Below are positions 36,351 through 46,181 of a DNA stretch of 64,000 bases, piece after piece. Source of the stretch: JBPRGG01 sp051418075 (GTDB taxonomy: Bacteria > Bacteroidota > Bacteroidia > Cytophagales > Cyclobacteriaceae); assembly GCA_051418075.1 (NCBI GenBank), contig JBPRGG010000119.1, positions 1 through 64,000 of the forward strand, in the 5' to 3' direction. Made by a program: the position numbers and the translations under genes. The notes under the pieces are model-generated. The model saw nothing but the letters and a program-made list of their open reading frames with translations, was not told the DNA's origin and did not search any database. Every line of letters starts with the position of its first letter. The first letter of the stretch is position 1.

Positions 36351-38484
36351 AAAAAATCAAGAAAACACCGGACAGAAAAAAAACCCAAAAGTTATATTAG
36401 TTGGTAATCCGAATTCTGGAAAATCTTCCTTGTTCAACCATCTTACCGGCTTGAATCAAAAAATTGGAAATTTTCCCGGTGTTACGGTAGATAAAAAAAG
36501 TGGTTTTCTTAAACTGGACCAGCAAATTGAAGCAGAGATTATTGACCTTCCCGGTACTTACAGCATTTATCCCAGGGCAGAGGACGAGCGTATTGTTTTT
36601 GACTTGCTAAGTGATCCACATAGTGATCAGTATCCCGATCTGGCTATAGTGATCATTGATGTTTCCAACCTTAAAAGAAATCTTCTGCTTTTTTCTCAGA
36701 TCAAAGACCTGGGCATTCCGGTGATCCTGGCTATGAACATGGTCGACCTGGCCTTTAAAGCTGGCATGATGATCAACCAGAACAAGCTGGAAGAAGCATT
36801 TAAGGTTCCTGTTGTTATGATCAATGCCCGGAAAGGAGATGGGTTAGACCAATTAAAAAAACTCCTGTTTAATTCTTTACAACAGGATTCAGTGCCATTT
36901 TATGATGTCTACACCCTGGCTGGTCCGCTGATTGATGAAATAAAAACTAAATTTGGCCTGGAAAACAATTATCGTGCTTTTCAACTGGCCCAGCAATATG
37001 AATTCAATACCAGCCTGTCGTTAAGGGACAAGGAGTTCATTCATGATGTAATTCAAAAATATGATTTCCAGGAAAAAAACCTGCAGGCACGCGAGACCAT
37101 TGCCAGATATGAACTGATCAATCAGATTATTGAAAAATCAGTCCGAAAAACCCGGCAAAAGAAGCAAAATACCATTGGAGACAAGATCGACCGGTTGGTG
37201 ACGCATAAATACCTGGGGTACCTGACTTTCCTGGTAGTTTTGTTTGTCATTTTTCAAGCCATTTTTTACCTGGCCCAGCTTCCAATGGACCTGATTGATT
37301 ATATTTTTTCAGAAACCAGTTATTTCCTTCAGCAAAGATTGCCGGCAGGACCTTTGGCTGACCTGCTTACTGAAGGTGTGATTCCCGGAATAGGAGGCGT
37401 ATTGATATTTATACCCCAGATAGCTATTCTGTTCACTTTTATTGCCATCCTGGAAGAATCAGGTTACATGTCCAGGGTTGTTTTCCTGATGGATAAGATC
37501 ATGCGGAAATTCGGCCTGAGTGGTAAAAGCGTAGTACCATTAATTTCAGGTGTGGCTTGTGCAGTTCCTGCTATAATGGCTACCCGAAGTATTGATAACT
37601 GGAAAGACAGGATCACCACCATCTTCGTGACTCCGTTGATGAGTTGCTCGGCCAGGATTCCGGTTTATACCATCCTGATTGCCCTGATCATTCCTAACCA
37701 AATGGTTTGGGGTTTTATTAATTTACAGGGTCTGGCCCTGCTGGCCATGTATATATTAGGTTTTATAGCCGCCATTTTTTCAGCCCTTTTATTTAAATCC
37801 CTGATCAAGGCCAGAGAAAGAAGCTTTTTTATGATGGAGTTACCCTCTTATAAAATGCCCCGCTGGAAAAACGTAGGAGTCACCATTTATGAAAAAGTAA
37901 AGACATTTGTACTTGAGGCAGGGAAGATAATCATTGCCATATCGATTATTCTTTGGGTATTAGCCTCTTATGGGCCGGCCGAAATCATGAACCAGGCAGA
38001 AGAAATTGTAGCAGAAAGAACGGCCGGACAAGAACTTACTGAGGAGGAATTCAGGAACAGGGTTGAAGCTTTCAAACTGGAAAATTCCTATGCCGGCATG
38101 TTTGGCAAGGTTATAGAACCAGCCATAAAACCATTGGGATATGATTGGAAAATTGGAATTGCGCTTATCACTTCATTTGCCGCCCGTGAAGTTTTTGTAG
38201 GCACTATGGCTACGATTTACAGTATCGGTACGGATTTCGAAGATGATAAAACCATCAAAAGCCGGTTGAAATCAGAAATTAACCCTGAAACCGGCGGACC
38301 TATGTACACACCAGCATTGGCGTTCTCCCTGATGATTTTCTATGCTTTTGCCATGCAATGTATGAGTACATTGGCCGTAGTGAAACGGGAAACCAAAAGC
38401 TGGAAATGGCCTATTTTCCAATTGATCTATTTAAGTGCCCTGGCTTATATATCAGCTTTGATTGTTTACCAGTTGCTAAAATAA
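36322..38484 (+). CDS. feoB: Ferrous iron transporter B
   Basis: 720 residues. The N-terminal GTPase domain has G1 GNPNSGKS at 28-35, G3 DLPGTYS and G4 NMVD. A helical linker follows at about 180-290, and then two Gate-type membrane regions with about eight spans (GVIPGIGGVLIFIPQIAILF, PLISGVACAVPAIMATRS). The Cys in SGVACAVPA is the conserved pore Cys. It moves Fe2+ into the cytoplasm using GTP. FeoB and FeoA form the whole Feo system here; no FeoC is seen. Regulation by iron is expected, but no Fur box was identified. Confidence 0.95.
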   Translation: MKQQLLHWNKKNQENTGQKKNPKVILVGNPNSGKSSLFNHLTGLNQKIGNFPGVTVDKKSGFLKLDQQIEAEIIDLPGTYSIYPRAEDERIVFDLLSDPHSDQYPDLAIVIIDVSNLKRNLLLFSQIKDLGIPVILAMNMVDLAFKAGMMINQNKLEEAFKVPVVMINARKGDGLDQLKKLLFNSLQQDSVPFYDVYTLAGPLIDEIKTKFGLENNYRAFQLAQQYEFNTSLSLRDKEFIHDVIQKYDFQEKNLQARETIARYELINQIIEKSVRKTRQKKQNTIGDKIDRLVTHKYLGYLTFLVVLFVIFQAIFYLAQLPMDLIDYIFSETSYFLQQRLPAGPLADLLTEGVIPGIGGVLIFIPQIAILFTFIAILEESGYMSRVVFLMDKIMRKFGLSGKSVVPLISGVACAVPAIMATRSIDNWKDRITTIFVTPLMSCSARIPVYTILIALIIPNQMVWGFINLQGLALLAMYILGFIAAIFSALLFKSLIKARERSFFMMELPSYKMPRWKNVGVTIYEKVKTFVLEAGKIIIAISIILWVLASYGPAEIMNQAEEIVAERTAGQELTEEEFRNRVEAFKLENSYAGMFGKVIEPAIKPLGYDWKIGIALITSFAAREVFVGTMATIYSIGTDFEDDKTIKSRLKSEINPETGGPMYTPALAFSLMIFYAFAMQCMSTLAVVKRETKSWKWPIFQLIYLSALAYISALIVYQLLK

Positions 38485-38493
38485 GTCTCCTTT

Positions 38494-38913
38494 TTAATCC
38501 TGTAAATAATAAAGCTTGACTGATTTAAAAGCAATAAAACCCAAAACAATAGCCCATACATAATCATTGATGATCAGATGCAAAATAAATGTTTTGGTGA
38601 TTTCCTGCTCCATCACTGAAAAATAGACCCATAGCCCTCCCATTAATTTGGCTGCAAAGCCAAAAACGATCAGATACCAAAAGCGAATGGGATAAGCTGC
38701 TGTGATTAAGAAAATAATTCCCAGCACAATCAGGCCCAGGCCATGCAATTCCACCTGAAAAGTTTCATTAGTAGGTGCATTTTTAATCCACCCTACAAAA
38801 GCAGTGGTAAAATTATATACAAATATTCCCCAGGCAATACTATAAACTCCGCTCAATAACAAGAATCCCCTCATCCACTGAGGAAATAGTTTTCTGACTT
38901 CACTTAATCTCAC
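38494..38913 (-). CDS. Four-span membrane protein, function unknown
   Basis: 139 residues with four membrane spans (GFLLLSGVYSIAWGIFVYNF, LIVLGIIFLITAAYPI, WYLIVFGFAAKLMGG and YVWAIVLGFIAFKS regions). It is small, with basic loops inside. No family is recognised. It is convergent with feoB, with only 9 bases between them. Confidence 0.6.
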   Translation of the reverse strand: MRLSEVRKLFPQWMRGFLLLSGVYSIAWGIFVYNFTTAFVGWIKNAPTNETFQVELHGLGLIVLGIIFLITAAYPIRFWYLIVFGFAAKLMGGLWVYFSVMEQEITKTFILHLIINDYVWAIVLGFIAFKSVKLYYLQD

Positions 38914-39017
38914 AAATTTTTTTAATTAGGTTATTTTTCTGTTTTTTAAATTTGTCAAAAGTAATAAACTTGATTTGAAATAAAAATATTAAAGCTGAGC
39001 ATTACCTTTGGAAAGCT

Positions 39018-39719
39018 TCACCAGGGATTAGTAGCCCATACAGTCAATTCAGTGGTAAACCCTCTGTCATCCATTTCCAAAGCGGATTTTATGGCATGTG
39101 CAATTTCCTGACTTCTTAATTTCTTATTTTGTTCATCTCTTTCCACCCGATCGGAGCTGCCAAATGCGGTAGTCACTTCACTGGGATTGATCAGCATCAC
39201 CCGGATGTTGCTCTTTCTTAATTCAGACTGCCAGCACTCGGTCATCCCTCTGAGGGCAAACTTTGAAGAAGCATACACGGTTCCGTTGAGATATCCTTTT
39301 TTGGCTGCCGTAGATCCTATATTAATGATATGACCATAGTTTTGTTTTTTGAAGATTTCTACGGCTTGCTTAGTCATAATGGCTGCGCCGAAAACATTGA
39401 CCTTATATACATACAGAAAATCTTCCATGGAGATATCGGATATAGGCAAAGATCTGCCTACTCCTGCATTGTTGATCAGACAATCCAGGCCCTGTAATTT
39501 TTCCTGCACTTGCTGGTAGGTGGCTGAAATTTGATTTGGATCAGACACATCTGCCACTATCGGTATAGCGCCTGTTTCAGCAGCTGCGACTTTGATTCTA
39601 TTTGGATCCCGGCCTGTGATCACTACCTGAGCTCCGCTGTCTACCAATAAACGGGCTGTGGCTTTACCAATTCCCAGGCTTCCGCCGGTAATCAGTATTT
39701 TTGAGTTTTCAATTTTCAT
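39018..39719 (-). CDS. Short-chain dehydrogenase/reductase
   Basis: 233 residues, Rossmann fold. TGGSLGIG near residue 11 binds NAD(P), NNAG is in the centre, and the catalytic YASSK lies near residue 150 with an upstream Ser (IINIGSTAAKKG). It ends early, at the TELTVWATNPW tail. It is a classical SDR of unknown substrate, similar to 3-ketoacyl reductase types. The next minus-strand gene, a lipoprotein, is upstream by 22 bases. Confidence 0.88.
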   Translation of the reverse strand: MKIENSKILITGGSLGIGKATARLLVDSGAQVVITGRDPNRIKVAAAETGAIPIVADVSDPNQISATYQQVQEKLQGLDCLINNAGVGRSLPISDISMEDFLYVYKVNVFGAAIMTKQAVEIFKKQNYGHIINIGSTAAKKGYLNGTVYASSKFALRGMTECWQSELRKSNIRVMLINPSEVTTAFGSSDRVERDEQNKKLRSQEIAHAIKSALEMDDRGFTTELTVWATNPW

Positions 39720-39741
39720 GGTTGGAATATTTTGGGTTTGT

Positions 39742-40446
39742 TTAGAATAAAAAATACAATCTTTTCCGATTTAATTTAAGATGAAGGCCCAGGCTGAAAA
39801 AAAATGCCTGGTATTCAAATTCAGGATTTCCGCTGATAGGAATGGAAGCCCCAATTTGGGCCAAAGCTTTGAAACGTTCTGAACCTGCTTTGGCTGTTAG
39901 GGCTGGTTCAATAAATAATGCAGTGAGTGTTTCCCGGGAGATCTTATTTTCAGTTTGGAATTCATAAAAATGAAGATACGATGCCCTGGCTGACCCGGCA
40001 ATATCCAGCATATCAGTGGTTTTACCCAGATTGCCCTGTATGAATAGCTTGGTAAACCTGCCTTTAGCCAACACAGACTGCCGCTGGTTAAAATCGTAGG
40101 CGGCATAAGTTTCACCGTAACCTCTGCCTATTCCTCCATAAATCTCAAACCTTCCGGTTTCATTGATATAATCAAAATATCCCAGCCCTAATTCTGCCAA
40201 TAAATGCTGATGATACCTGCTACTATCTGAACCGCCAAAATTAGAATAGCTCAAATTCAACATGGCCCCCAAATGATCAGCCAATCCCATGGCTGACTGG
40301 ATATCTATACCAGCAGTTCCTGCGGATACATTAAGCTGTATTTCGCCCTGATTGTTCAGCAAAGGTACATTAAGCTGATTGGGCACATATACGGGAGCAC
40401 ATCCAATAACACTTAACAGGACGACAAAAAATAATTTCTGCATCAA
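39742..40446 (-). CDS. Outer-membrane beta-barrel-like lipoprotein
   Basis: 234 residues. A leader ends in a lipobox (SVIGC). The mature part alternates polar and aromatic/hydrophobic residues, as in outer-membrane strands (LGAMLNLSYSNFGG, LGLGYFDYINETGRFEIYGG, SLGLHLKLNRK), and ends in Phe (YFLF), a common barrel-insertion end. A lipid anchor on a barrel is unusual, so the lipobox may not be used. No family is recognised. Confidence 0.65.
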   Translation of the reverse strand: MMQKLFFVVLLSVIGCAPVYVPNQLNVPLLNNQGEIQLNVSAGTAGIDIQSAMGLADHLGAMLNLSYSNFGGSDSSRYHQHLLAELGLGYFDYINETGRFEIYGGIGRGYGETYAAYDFNQRQSVLAKGRFTKLFIQGNLGKTTDMLDIAGSARASYLHFYEFQTENKISRETLTALFIEPALTAKAGSERFKALAQIGASIPISGNPEFEYQAFFFSLGLHLKLNRKRLYFLF

Positions 40447-40691
40447 TTAGGATATTTATATTATAAATTTCTGATATTTAAGGCTTTAATAGAATAAACA
40501 ACTGATAGCATTTTTAACAGATTCTTAATTGGGAATGATATTTGCTATGAATATTTTAGTATAAGACTTTTTACTTACACGAATGATAAATAAATATAAA
40601 AACTAAACACAAATTTAAACTAATACGTTTTATTTATTACAACATTAGTTACAGGACTATTTGAAATAATAAGCAAAAATTTACTGGAAAA

Positions 40692-41192
40692 ATGAAGTCA
40701 GCCGCAGTTACTCAAAATCAAATTTCGGATAAAGGAAAATATAATGAACCTTTAAATGTACTATTGGTGGGCAACAATCCCATTGTCTTAGGTAATATTT
40801 ACAATTATTTGAAGAATTTTAAGGGTAAAAAGTTTATTATAGATATTTGTTTTGATTGCAGGGAAAGCCTGATGAAAACCATGAAATTTAAACCCAATGT
40901 AATTTTGCTGGATGACACCCTGAATAAAAATTATTTGCAGAAATACATTGATAAATTAAACAGGCATAAAAAGACGGCCCACATCCCTATAACTTTGCTT
41001 AAAAGTTCCAATCGCGAGGTAATCACAACCGGTATTCAGGAGTATCTGTTGAAGGAAAATCTTTCAGCTGAACGTTTGTACCAAACCATCATGAATTCAA
41101 TCAGGTTTAAGAAGACCATCCGGCTGTTCAAAATCGCCCGCAGAAGGAAATTGCGGCAGATACATCAATTCTTTGAAACGATAAAGTTTTAA
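40692..41192 (+). CDS. Response-regulator receiver-like protein, probably degenerate
   Basis: 166 residues. A receiver fold at about 20-140: LNVLLVGNNPIVLGNIYNYL, PNVILLDDTLNKNYLQKYID, and the Lys loop EYLLKEN. The phosphoacceptor site is in ILLDD, but the usual acidic pair after strand 1 is Asn-Asn (GNNP), which weakens Mg2+ binding. A short basic tail (RRRKLRQIHQFFE) follows, with no output domain. It could be a phosphate-independent adaptor. It is monocistronic and close to the sensor kinase at 42069, which lacks its own receiver, but they are on opposite strands. Confidence 0.65.
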   Translation: MKSAAVTQNQISDKGKYNEPLNVLLVGNNPIVLGNIYNYLKNFKGKKFIIDICFDCRESLMKTMKFKPNVILLDDTLNKNYLQKYIDKLNRHKKTAHIPITLLKSSNREVITTGIQEYLLKENLSAERLYQTIMNSIRFKKTIRLFKIARRRKLRQIHQFFETIKF

Positions 41193-41198
41193 GTTTTA

Positions 41199-41957
41199 TC
41201 AATGAAAATAGCTGCCTGCATTCAAGTCAAATGTAGTGCCGGTAGCATGATCAGCCATTCCACTGGCCAGAAAGGCAATTAAAGGAGCTAGATCCTCAGG
41301 CTCTGTCAATCTGTTTAAGGAAATATCATTTAAAGCATGTTGTTCTCCATATTGTTTGATGAAATGTTGAGCCATATCTGTATTGACAAAACCAGGAGCC
41401 ACATCAAAAGCAATAATTCCTTTTTTGCCATAAGCCCGGGCAATTGATTTGGTCAAGGCCACCATACCACCTTTGGATGCAGCATAAGCCAGGTAATCAG
41501 CTGTATCTCCCCTGAAAGCAGCCCGGGAGGAAATGTTAATAATACGTCCTCCACCTTTTTCCAGGAAATGTTCTATGGCTTTTTTACACAATAGCGCGGC
41601 AGAATTCAAATTGATCATCATGGTTTCTGACCAATCATCCACCCATTGCACATCTTCCCCATCAGGTTTGGAATGAATAGCCACCCCTGCATTGTTTACT
41701 AACACATCCAGGTGATTGAACCTTTTCACCACATCGATGAACAACCGGATCACTTCCAGTGGCTGGCATAAATTGGCCTGAAATATCACTACATTGTGCC
41801 CCAATTCATCCTTCAGTTTGTGAATGGCATTATCACTTTTATGATAATGTATGGCTACATGAGCTCCGCAAGCCACTAATTGGCGGGTAATGGCTTTACC
41901 TATTCCCCGGCTGGCTCCAGTGACCAAAACATTTTTTTTGGAAAGATTTATTTTCAT
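41199..41957 (-). CDS. Short-chain dehydrogenase (FabG-like)
   Basis: 252 residues. TGASRGIG binds NADP, NNAG is in the centre, and the catalytic set is Ser in NISSRAAFRG with YAASKGG. It ends in FLASGMADHATGTTFDLNAG, the hallmark of the FabG/3-oxoacyl reductase class. Such proteins also act on other ketones or in capsule pathways. It is convergent with the receiver-like gene, 6 bases apart. Confidence 0.9.
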   Translation of the reverse strand: MKINLSKKNVLVTGASRGIGKAITRQLVACGAHVAIHYHKSDNAIHKLKDELGHNVVIFQANLCQPLEVIRLFIDVVKRFNHLDVLVNNAGVAIHSKPDGEDVQWVDDWSETMMINLNSAALLCKKAIEHFLEKGGGRIINISSRAAFRGDTADYLAYAASKGGMVALTKSIARAYGKKGIIAFDVAPGFVNTDMAQHFIKQYGEQHALNDISLNRLTEPEDLAPLIAFLASGMADHATGTTFDLNAGSYFH

Positions 41958-42068
41958 TGATCTACAAAATAAAAAATATCAATAATTGCAGCAAAACTGT
42001 AAATTACAAAAATTACCCATCATAGCCTAATATGGATCAATCAAAACAGTTGGAAGAAAATATTAAAT

Positions 42069-45000
42069 TCAGGTAGATGAGATCATTTGATTGGAGTCAG
42101 AAATATTTTTCTCTGGCCATATCATGGGTAATACCAGAATAAAATTACTGCCTTTACCTTTCTTACTTTCCAGGCTGATCTCTCCTTTTAATTGAATTAC
42201 CAGACATTTAACAATAGCCAGACCCAAACCATGAGATGATTCTCCTCCAGTGGGTTTTGACGAAAGTTTACTAAACATTTGATACAAGTGCTTTTGCTCA
42301 CTTTCCGATATACCCGGCCCTTCATCTTTGATACTAATACGCATAGCTTCACCAGATATTTTTTCTGCTAACAAAGTAATGGTGGTGTAAGGAGGAGAAA
42401 ACTTCACTGCATTAGAAAAAAGGTTATCAATAATCCTGGTAACATGCAGCTGATCAGATTCCAAGTCTAAATCGGCAATATTAATATCCAGATTGATCTG
42501 CTTTTGATTGAGTTGTCTTTCATAGGTTTGAATAATATCTTCCAGAATTTCCCTTAAGTTAAAGCGGGATATCGTTAGCTTAATTTCTCCTTCCTTTTCT
42601 AATTGATGCAGATCCAGTAAATTCCTGATCAACTGGTTGCCATCATTGATCACTTTATTGGACAGATCAAATACATCCTCCAGGTCAACTTTCTGGGATT
42701 TAACTGCTCCCCGGACAATCTGTAAAAGCCCTTTGAGACGGTTGAGTGGAGATTTAAGGTCATGAGCCACTACATGCATCAAACCATCTTTCTGCTGATT
42801 CAGGGCAATCAATTGCTGGTTTTTTTGCTCCAACTGTTTGTTTTGTCTGATAATTGCTTCTTTTTGTTGTAATATGGCATTCTTTTGAGAAACAATCTCC
42901 TCTGTTCTGCTTTCCACCAGGTCTTCCAGTTTCAATTGTCTTATTTTTAACTGATAAAACCGATGCAAGGTAAATCCAACCATAAGCAAAGCCAGTAAAA
43001 AGCCTGCCCCTAATTGGGCCCAATTGGTCTGCCACCAGGGAGGAAGAATTTCAATATGTAGTCTGCTAGGCAATGGATTCCAAACCCCATCATTATTAGC
43101 TCCTTTCACCTCGAAAATATAACTGCCCGGGTCAAGGTTGGTATAAACTGCCCGGTCTTGATTGTTCACGACCTGCCAATCTTGTTCCAGGGGCAATAAC
43201 CTGTAAGCCTGCTGATTTTGAGCTGGATTTAAATAGTTTAGAGTGGCGAATTCTAATGTAAGTATCCTGTAATTGTGTTGAAAAGTGAGTTGGTCGGTAT
43301 ATTCAATCGGTTGGGACAAAATACCGTTCGGCTGATTAATTTCAACTGGTATATTATCTAAGCTAATAGCCGTAATCACAGTAGGCGGCGGATATTTATT
43401 GGTTGGACCCAATTGATCCGGATTAAAGCGGGTGAAACCATTGGTACCCCCGAAATATAATTGGCCCGACTGGGTACTTAAAGAAGCTGGAAAAAACTCA
43501 TTCCCCTGCAAACCATCTTCCTGAAAATAGTTTGAAAAGTTTTGCTGATCATAATCAAACCGGGACAACCCACCTTTGGTGGCCAGCCATAATGCCCCAT
43601 TCTGGTCTACCTCAACGCTCATGACCGTATTATTGGCCAGACCATCATTGGCAGAAAAAGCCCTGAAATGATGTTCCCCTGGAATAAGCAGGTTAATTCC
43701 AGCACTAGTGGCAATCCATATACGCTCATTTAGATCCTGGCAGATATCCCAAACTTCATTGGAACTAATGGATGTGGTATCGTCAGGAGCATATCGAAAA
43801 TTTGTAAGCACTTGACTATCAGGATTAAAAGAATACAATCCCTGCCCCTCACTGGCTATCCAAATCATACCTGACCGGTCCTGGAAAACCTTCCAGATAT
43901 GTGTTAATCTGGTATCAGGTGAAACTTTATTAAAATATTCCTGGAAAGGAATAAACTTGTCCCAATCAGGGTTATAAATATCTATCCCTCTTCGGCTTCC
44001 TGCCCAAATATTTCCTTGCTGATCTTTAAACAAGCAGTAAATGAAAATATCAGACAACCCCTGATCACCCTTATAGGTATAAAAACTTTCGGTTGAAAGA
44101 TCCAGACGGGCCAACCCACTGCCTGAAGTGCCTATCCATACCTGATTATTGGATTGTAGAACGCTGGCCAACTTGTTATTAGGCAGACCATTGGCCTGAT
44201 TGGATTGATAAGTAAAGTTGGCAAATGAATCATTGGCTGGATCAAATAAATGTAAGCCACCCCCATTGGTAGCAATCCATATTTTCCCTTCCGGTGTTTC
44301 ATCAAAATCCAAAATCAGTTCGTTAGTCAGCCAATCTTCCTGCTGCGGATGATAAGGGTCGGCATCATAGTGTAAAAATCCCTTGTTTGCGCTGGCTGAA
44401 TAATTTAAACCATTACCAAATGTGCCTATCCAAAGTCCTTCTTGATGATCTTCAAAAATGCTTACCACGCTATTTCCACTTAAGCTGGCAGTTGATTCAT
44501 TGGACTTGTAAAATAAGAATCTGCTTTCAGCGGGAAAGAATTTATTCAAACCTCCTCCATCAGTTCCAACCCATAATTGCTCTTTGCTATCAACATAAAG
44601 TGTCTTTATCAGGGTGTGAGACAACTTCCTGTTTGGATCTGCTTTTTCATAACAATATGCATCATCATATATGAATTCCTCATTATGGCGAATAAAGCGA
44701 ACCATTACTTTTTGATCAGATAAAAGCCATAACTCATTTTCGGTTCTGAATATTACCCGGAAAACCGGCCTATGGTTAAACTGTGACATTTCCAGCCTTT
44801 CAAATCCTGATGCTTTTCCGGAAATGATAAAAGCACCCTTTGAAACAGTTCCTGCTATTAATGACTGGGCTAATGTATCCACAGCTAATGTCCTAACCCC
44901 CCATTGGCTCCAGGATTGATCAGGAGCAGGATTTACAGCTATTAATCCATCCTGTGGGTGAGAAACGATCTTTCGAAGACCCTGATCTGACGCAACCCAA

Positions 45001-45599
45001 AGGGAATTATCTAATTCAGCCATGGCATAAACTATATTAAGCTGCTGATCATTCGGGCAGGAAACTTTTTGAAATTGATCATCACCGACCTGATAAATCC
45101 AAAGTCCACGATTTGTTCCCAGCCATAAGCGGCTTTGGATATCCGAATAGAAAAACCTTACTTCCAGCTGAAGACCAGCAGGTTGTAATTCTTCAGTAAG
45201 TTCATATCTTTTAAATTTATCCCGGTCTTCTATCAAACGGTTCACTTCTCCATAAAAAGTAGACAGCCAGACATCACCGGAGGGGTCTATAAATACCTGT
45301 CTGATCCTATTGCTGGAAATGGTAGCGTTGTCGCGGGGATCATGAATATAAGATTTAAAGGAAACCCCATCAAAGCGATGTAATCCATAGGAAGTAGCCA
45401 GCCAGATAAAGCCTAGCTGATCCTGGGTAACAGACCACACTGAGCTATTAGGCAATCCGTTTTGGGCATTGATCCGGTTGAATTTAGCAGGTTCAAAATG
45501 AAATTCTGAAGCATTGGAATCCAAGGGAAAAAATCCTGCTATGTTCAAAAAAACAAAAAAACAAAAAAATTGCATACACACTTTAAGCACCTTGGCCAT
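42069..45599 (-). CDS. Two-component sensor histidine kinase with regulator-propeller ectodomain
   Basis: 1176 residues. A signal peptide (MAKVLKVCMQFFCFF and on) is followed by about fourteen Reg_prop blades (to ~760), each opening with a short 'xxW.AT..GL.R' or 'WIGT' motif. A Y_Y_Y domain is at about 770-840, one membrane span at about 845-865 (LGAGFLLALLMVGF) and a coiled coil at 870-935. HisKA has H946 (in VVAHDLKSPLN). The ATPase domain has N-box near 1059 (DNLFSNAVKF), G1 DEGPGIS and G2 SSHGLGLA. The usual hybrid form adds a receiver and AraC domain; these are missing here. It probably senses a polysaccharide or peptide outside and signals to an unlinked regulator. Confidence 0.92.
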   Translation of the reverse strand: MAKVLKVCMQFFCFFVFLNIAGFFPLDSNASEFHFEPAKFNRINAQNGLPNSSVWSVTQDQLGFIWLATSYGLHRFDGVSFKSYIHDPRDNATISSNRIRQVFIDPSGDVWLSTFYGEVNRLIEDRDKFKRYELTEELQPAGLQLEVRFFYSDIQSRLWLGTNRGLWIYQVGDDQFQKVSCPNDQQLNIVYAMAELDNSLWVASDQGLRKIVSHPQDGLIAVNPAPDQSWSQWGVRTLAVDTLAQSLIAGTVSKGAFIISGKASGFERLEMSQFNHRPVFRVIFRTENELWLLSDQKVMVRFIRHNEEFIYDDAYCYEKADPNRKLSHTLIKTLYVDSKEQLWVGTDGGGLNKFFPAESRFLFYKSNESTASLSGNSVVSIFEDHQEGLWIGTFGNGLNYSASANKGFLHYDADPYHPQQEDWLTNELILDFDETPEGKIWIATNGGGLHLFDPANDSFANFTYQSNQANGLPNNKLASVLQSNNQVWIGTSGSGLARLDLSTESFYTYKGDQGLSDIFIYCLFKDQQGNIWAGSRRGIDIYNPDWDKFIPFQEYFNKVSPDTRLTHIWKVFQDRSGMIWIASEGQGLYSFNPDSQVLTNFRYAPDDTTSISSNEVWDICQDLNERIWIATSAGINLLIPGEHHFRAFSANDGLANNTVMSVEVDQNGALWLATKGGLSRFDYDQQNFSNYFQEDGLQGNEFFPASLSTQSGQLYFGGTNGFTRFNPDQLGPTNKYPPPTVITAISLDNIPVEINQPNGILSQPIEYTDQLTFQHNYRILTLEFATLNYLNPAQNQQAYRLLPLEQDWQVVNNQDRAVYTNLDPGSYIFEVKGANNDGVWNPLPSRLHIEILPPWWQTNWAQLGAGFLLALLMVGFTLHRFYQLKIRQLKLEDLVESRTEEIVSQKNAILQQKEAIIRQNKQLEQKNQQLIALNQQKDGLMHVVAHDLKSPLNRLKGLLQIVRGAVKSQKVDLEDVFDLSNKVINDGNQLIRNLLDLHQLEKEGEIKLTISRFNLREILEDIIQTYERQLNQKQINLDINIADLDLESDQLHVTRIIDNLFSNAVKFSPPYTTITLLAEKISGEAMRISIKDEGPGISESEQKHLYQMFSKLSSKPTGGESSHGLGLAIVKCLVIQLKGEISLESKKGKGSNFILVLPMIWPEKNISDSNQMISST

Positions 45600-46181
45600 A
45601 TCTGAGGGTATTAGGACGCTTTAAAAGAGTCTTAAAAAGCAACAGGCTAAATAAGTCAAAATCCCCTTAAAAAGTCAACTTATTTTTAAGCTAAACCTCA
45701 GTATGTAAGGTAATTAGTCAGATTTATGAATTATATAAGCTAAAAACAGCAGGTATATCAGAATTAGGAGAAATATTAGAAAAAATATGATGGTCCGTGT
45801 TAAGCAAAAAAACAGGACAAAAGATTAGTTAGGTAAGGTAGAATGTTACAAAGCAGAAAAAATCAATTACCATCTGAATAATTCCGCAGCATAGCAACTT
45901 ATAGTAACTACTACCTACCTTAATTCAAACAGATCCCTCCTGGTGTCGAGCTGACCTGCACTATAGCTGTAAGCAAAAGCTATTATATTTCAAATATTTG
46001 CATTCCAATAACGTCATTTGTAATATTCTATGATTACATAAGGATAACTATGATTATTAGAAAATCAAGAAGCACTGGCCCGACAGAAAATGCTGGTGCG
46101 ATGGTGTGCCAAGGCTATGATGGCCTCGAGCGTAAGTTAGTAATCTCCCATCCTCAGGCAAAAAACAAATAGCAATTACTT
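45600..46181. other. Intergenic region of 582 bases
   Basis: AT-rich for most of its length, with no gene I can support. Bases 46072-46150 stand out as richer in G and C: GCACTGGC (46072-46079) can pair with GCTGGTGC (46092-46099) if two G-U pairs are allowed, then AGGC/GCCT follows. It lies 3' of the YfcC gene and could be a structured transcript end, but no T-run follows. Confidence 0.5.

Noticed and set aside
46050..46172. 40-codon frame on the plus strand
   Set aside because: Unlike any known small protein and sits in a structured patch; length alone gives no support.
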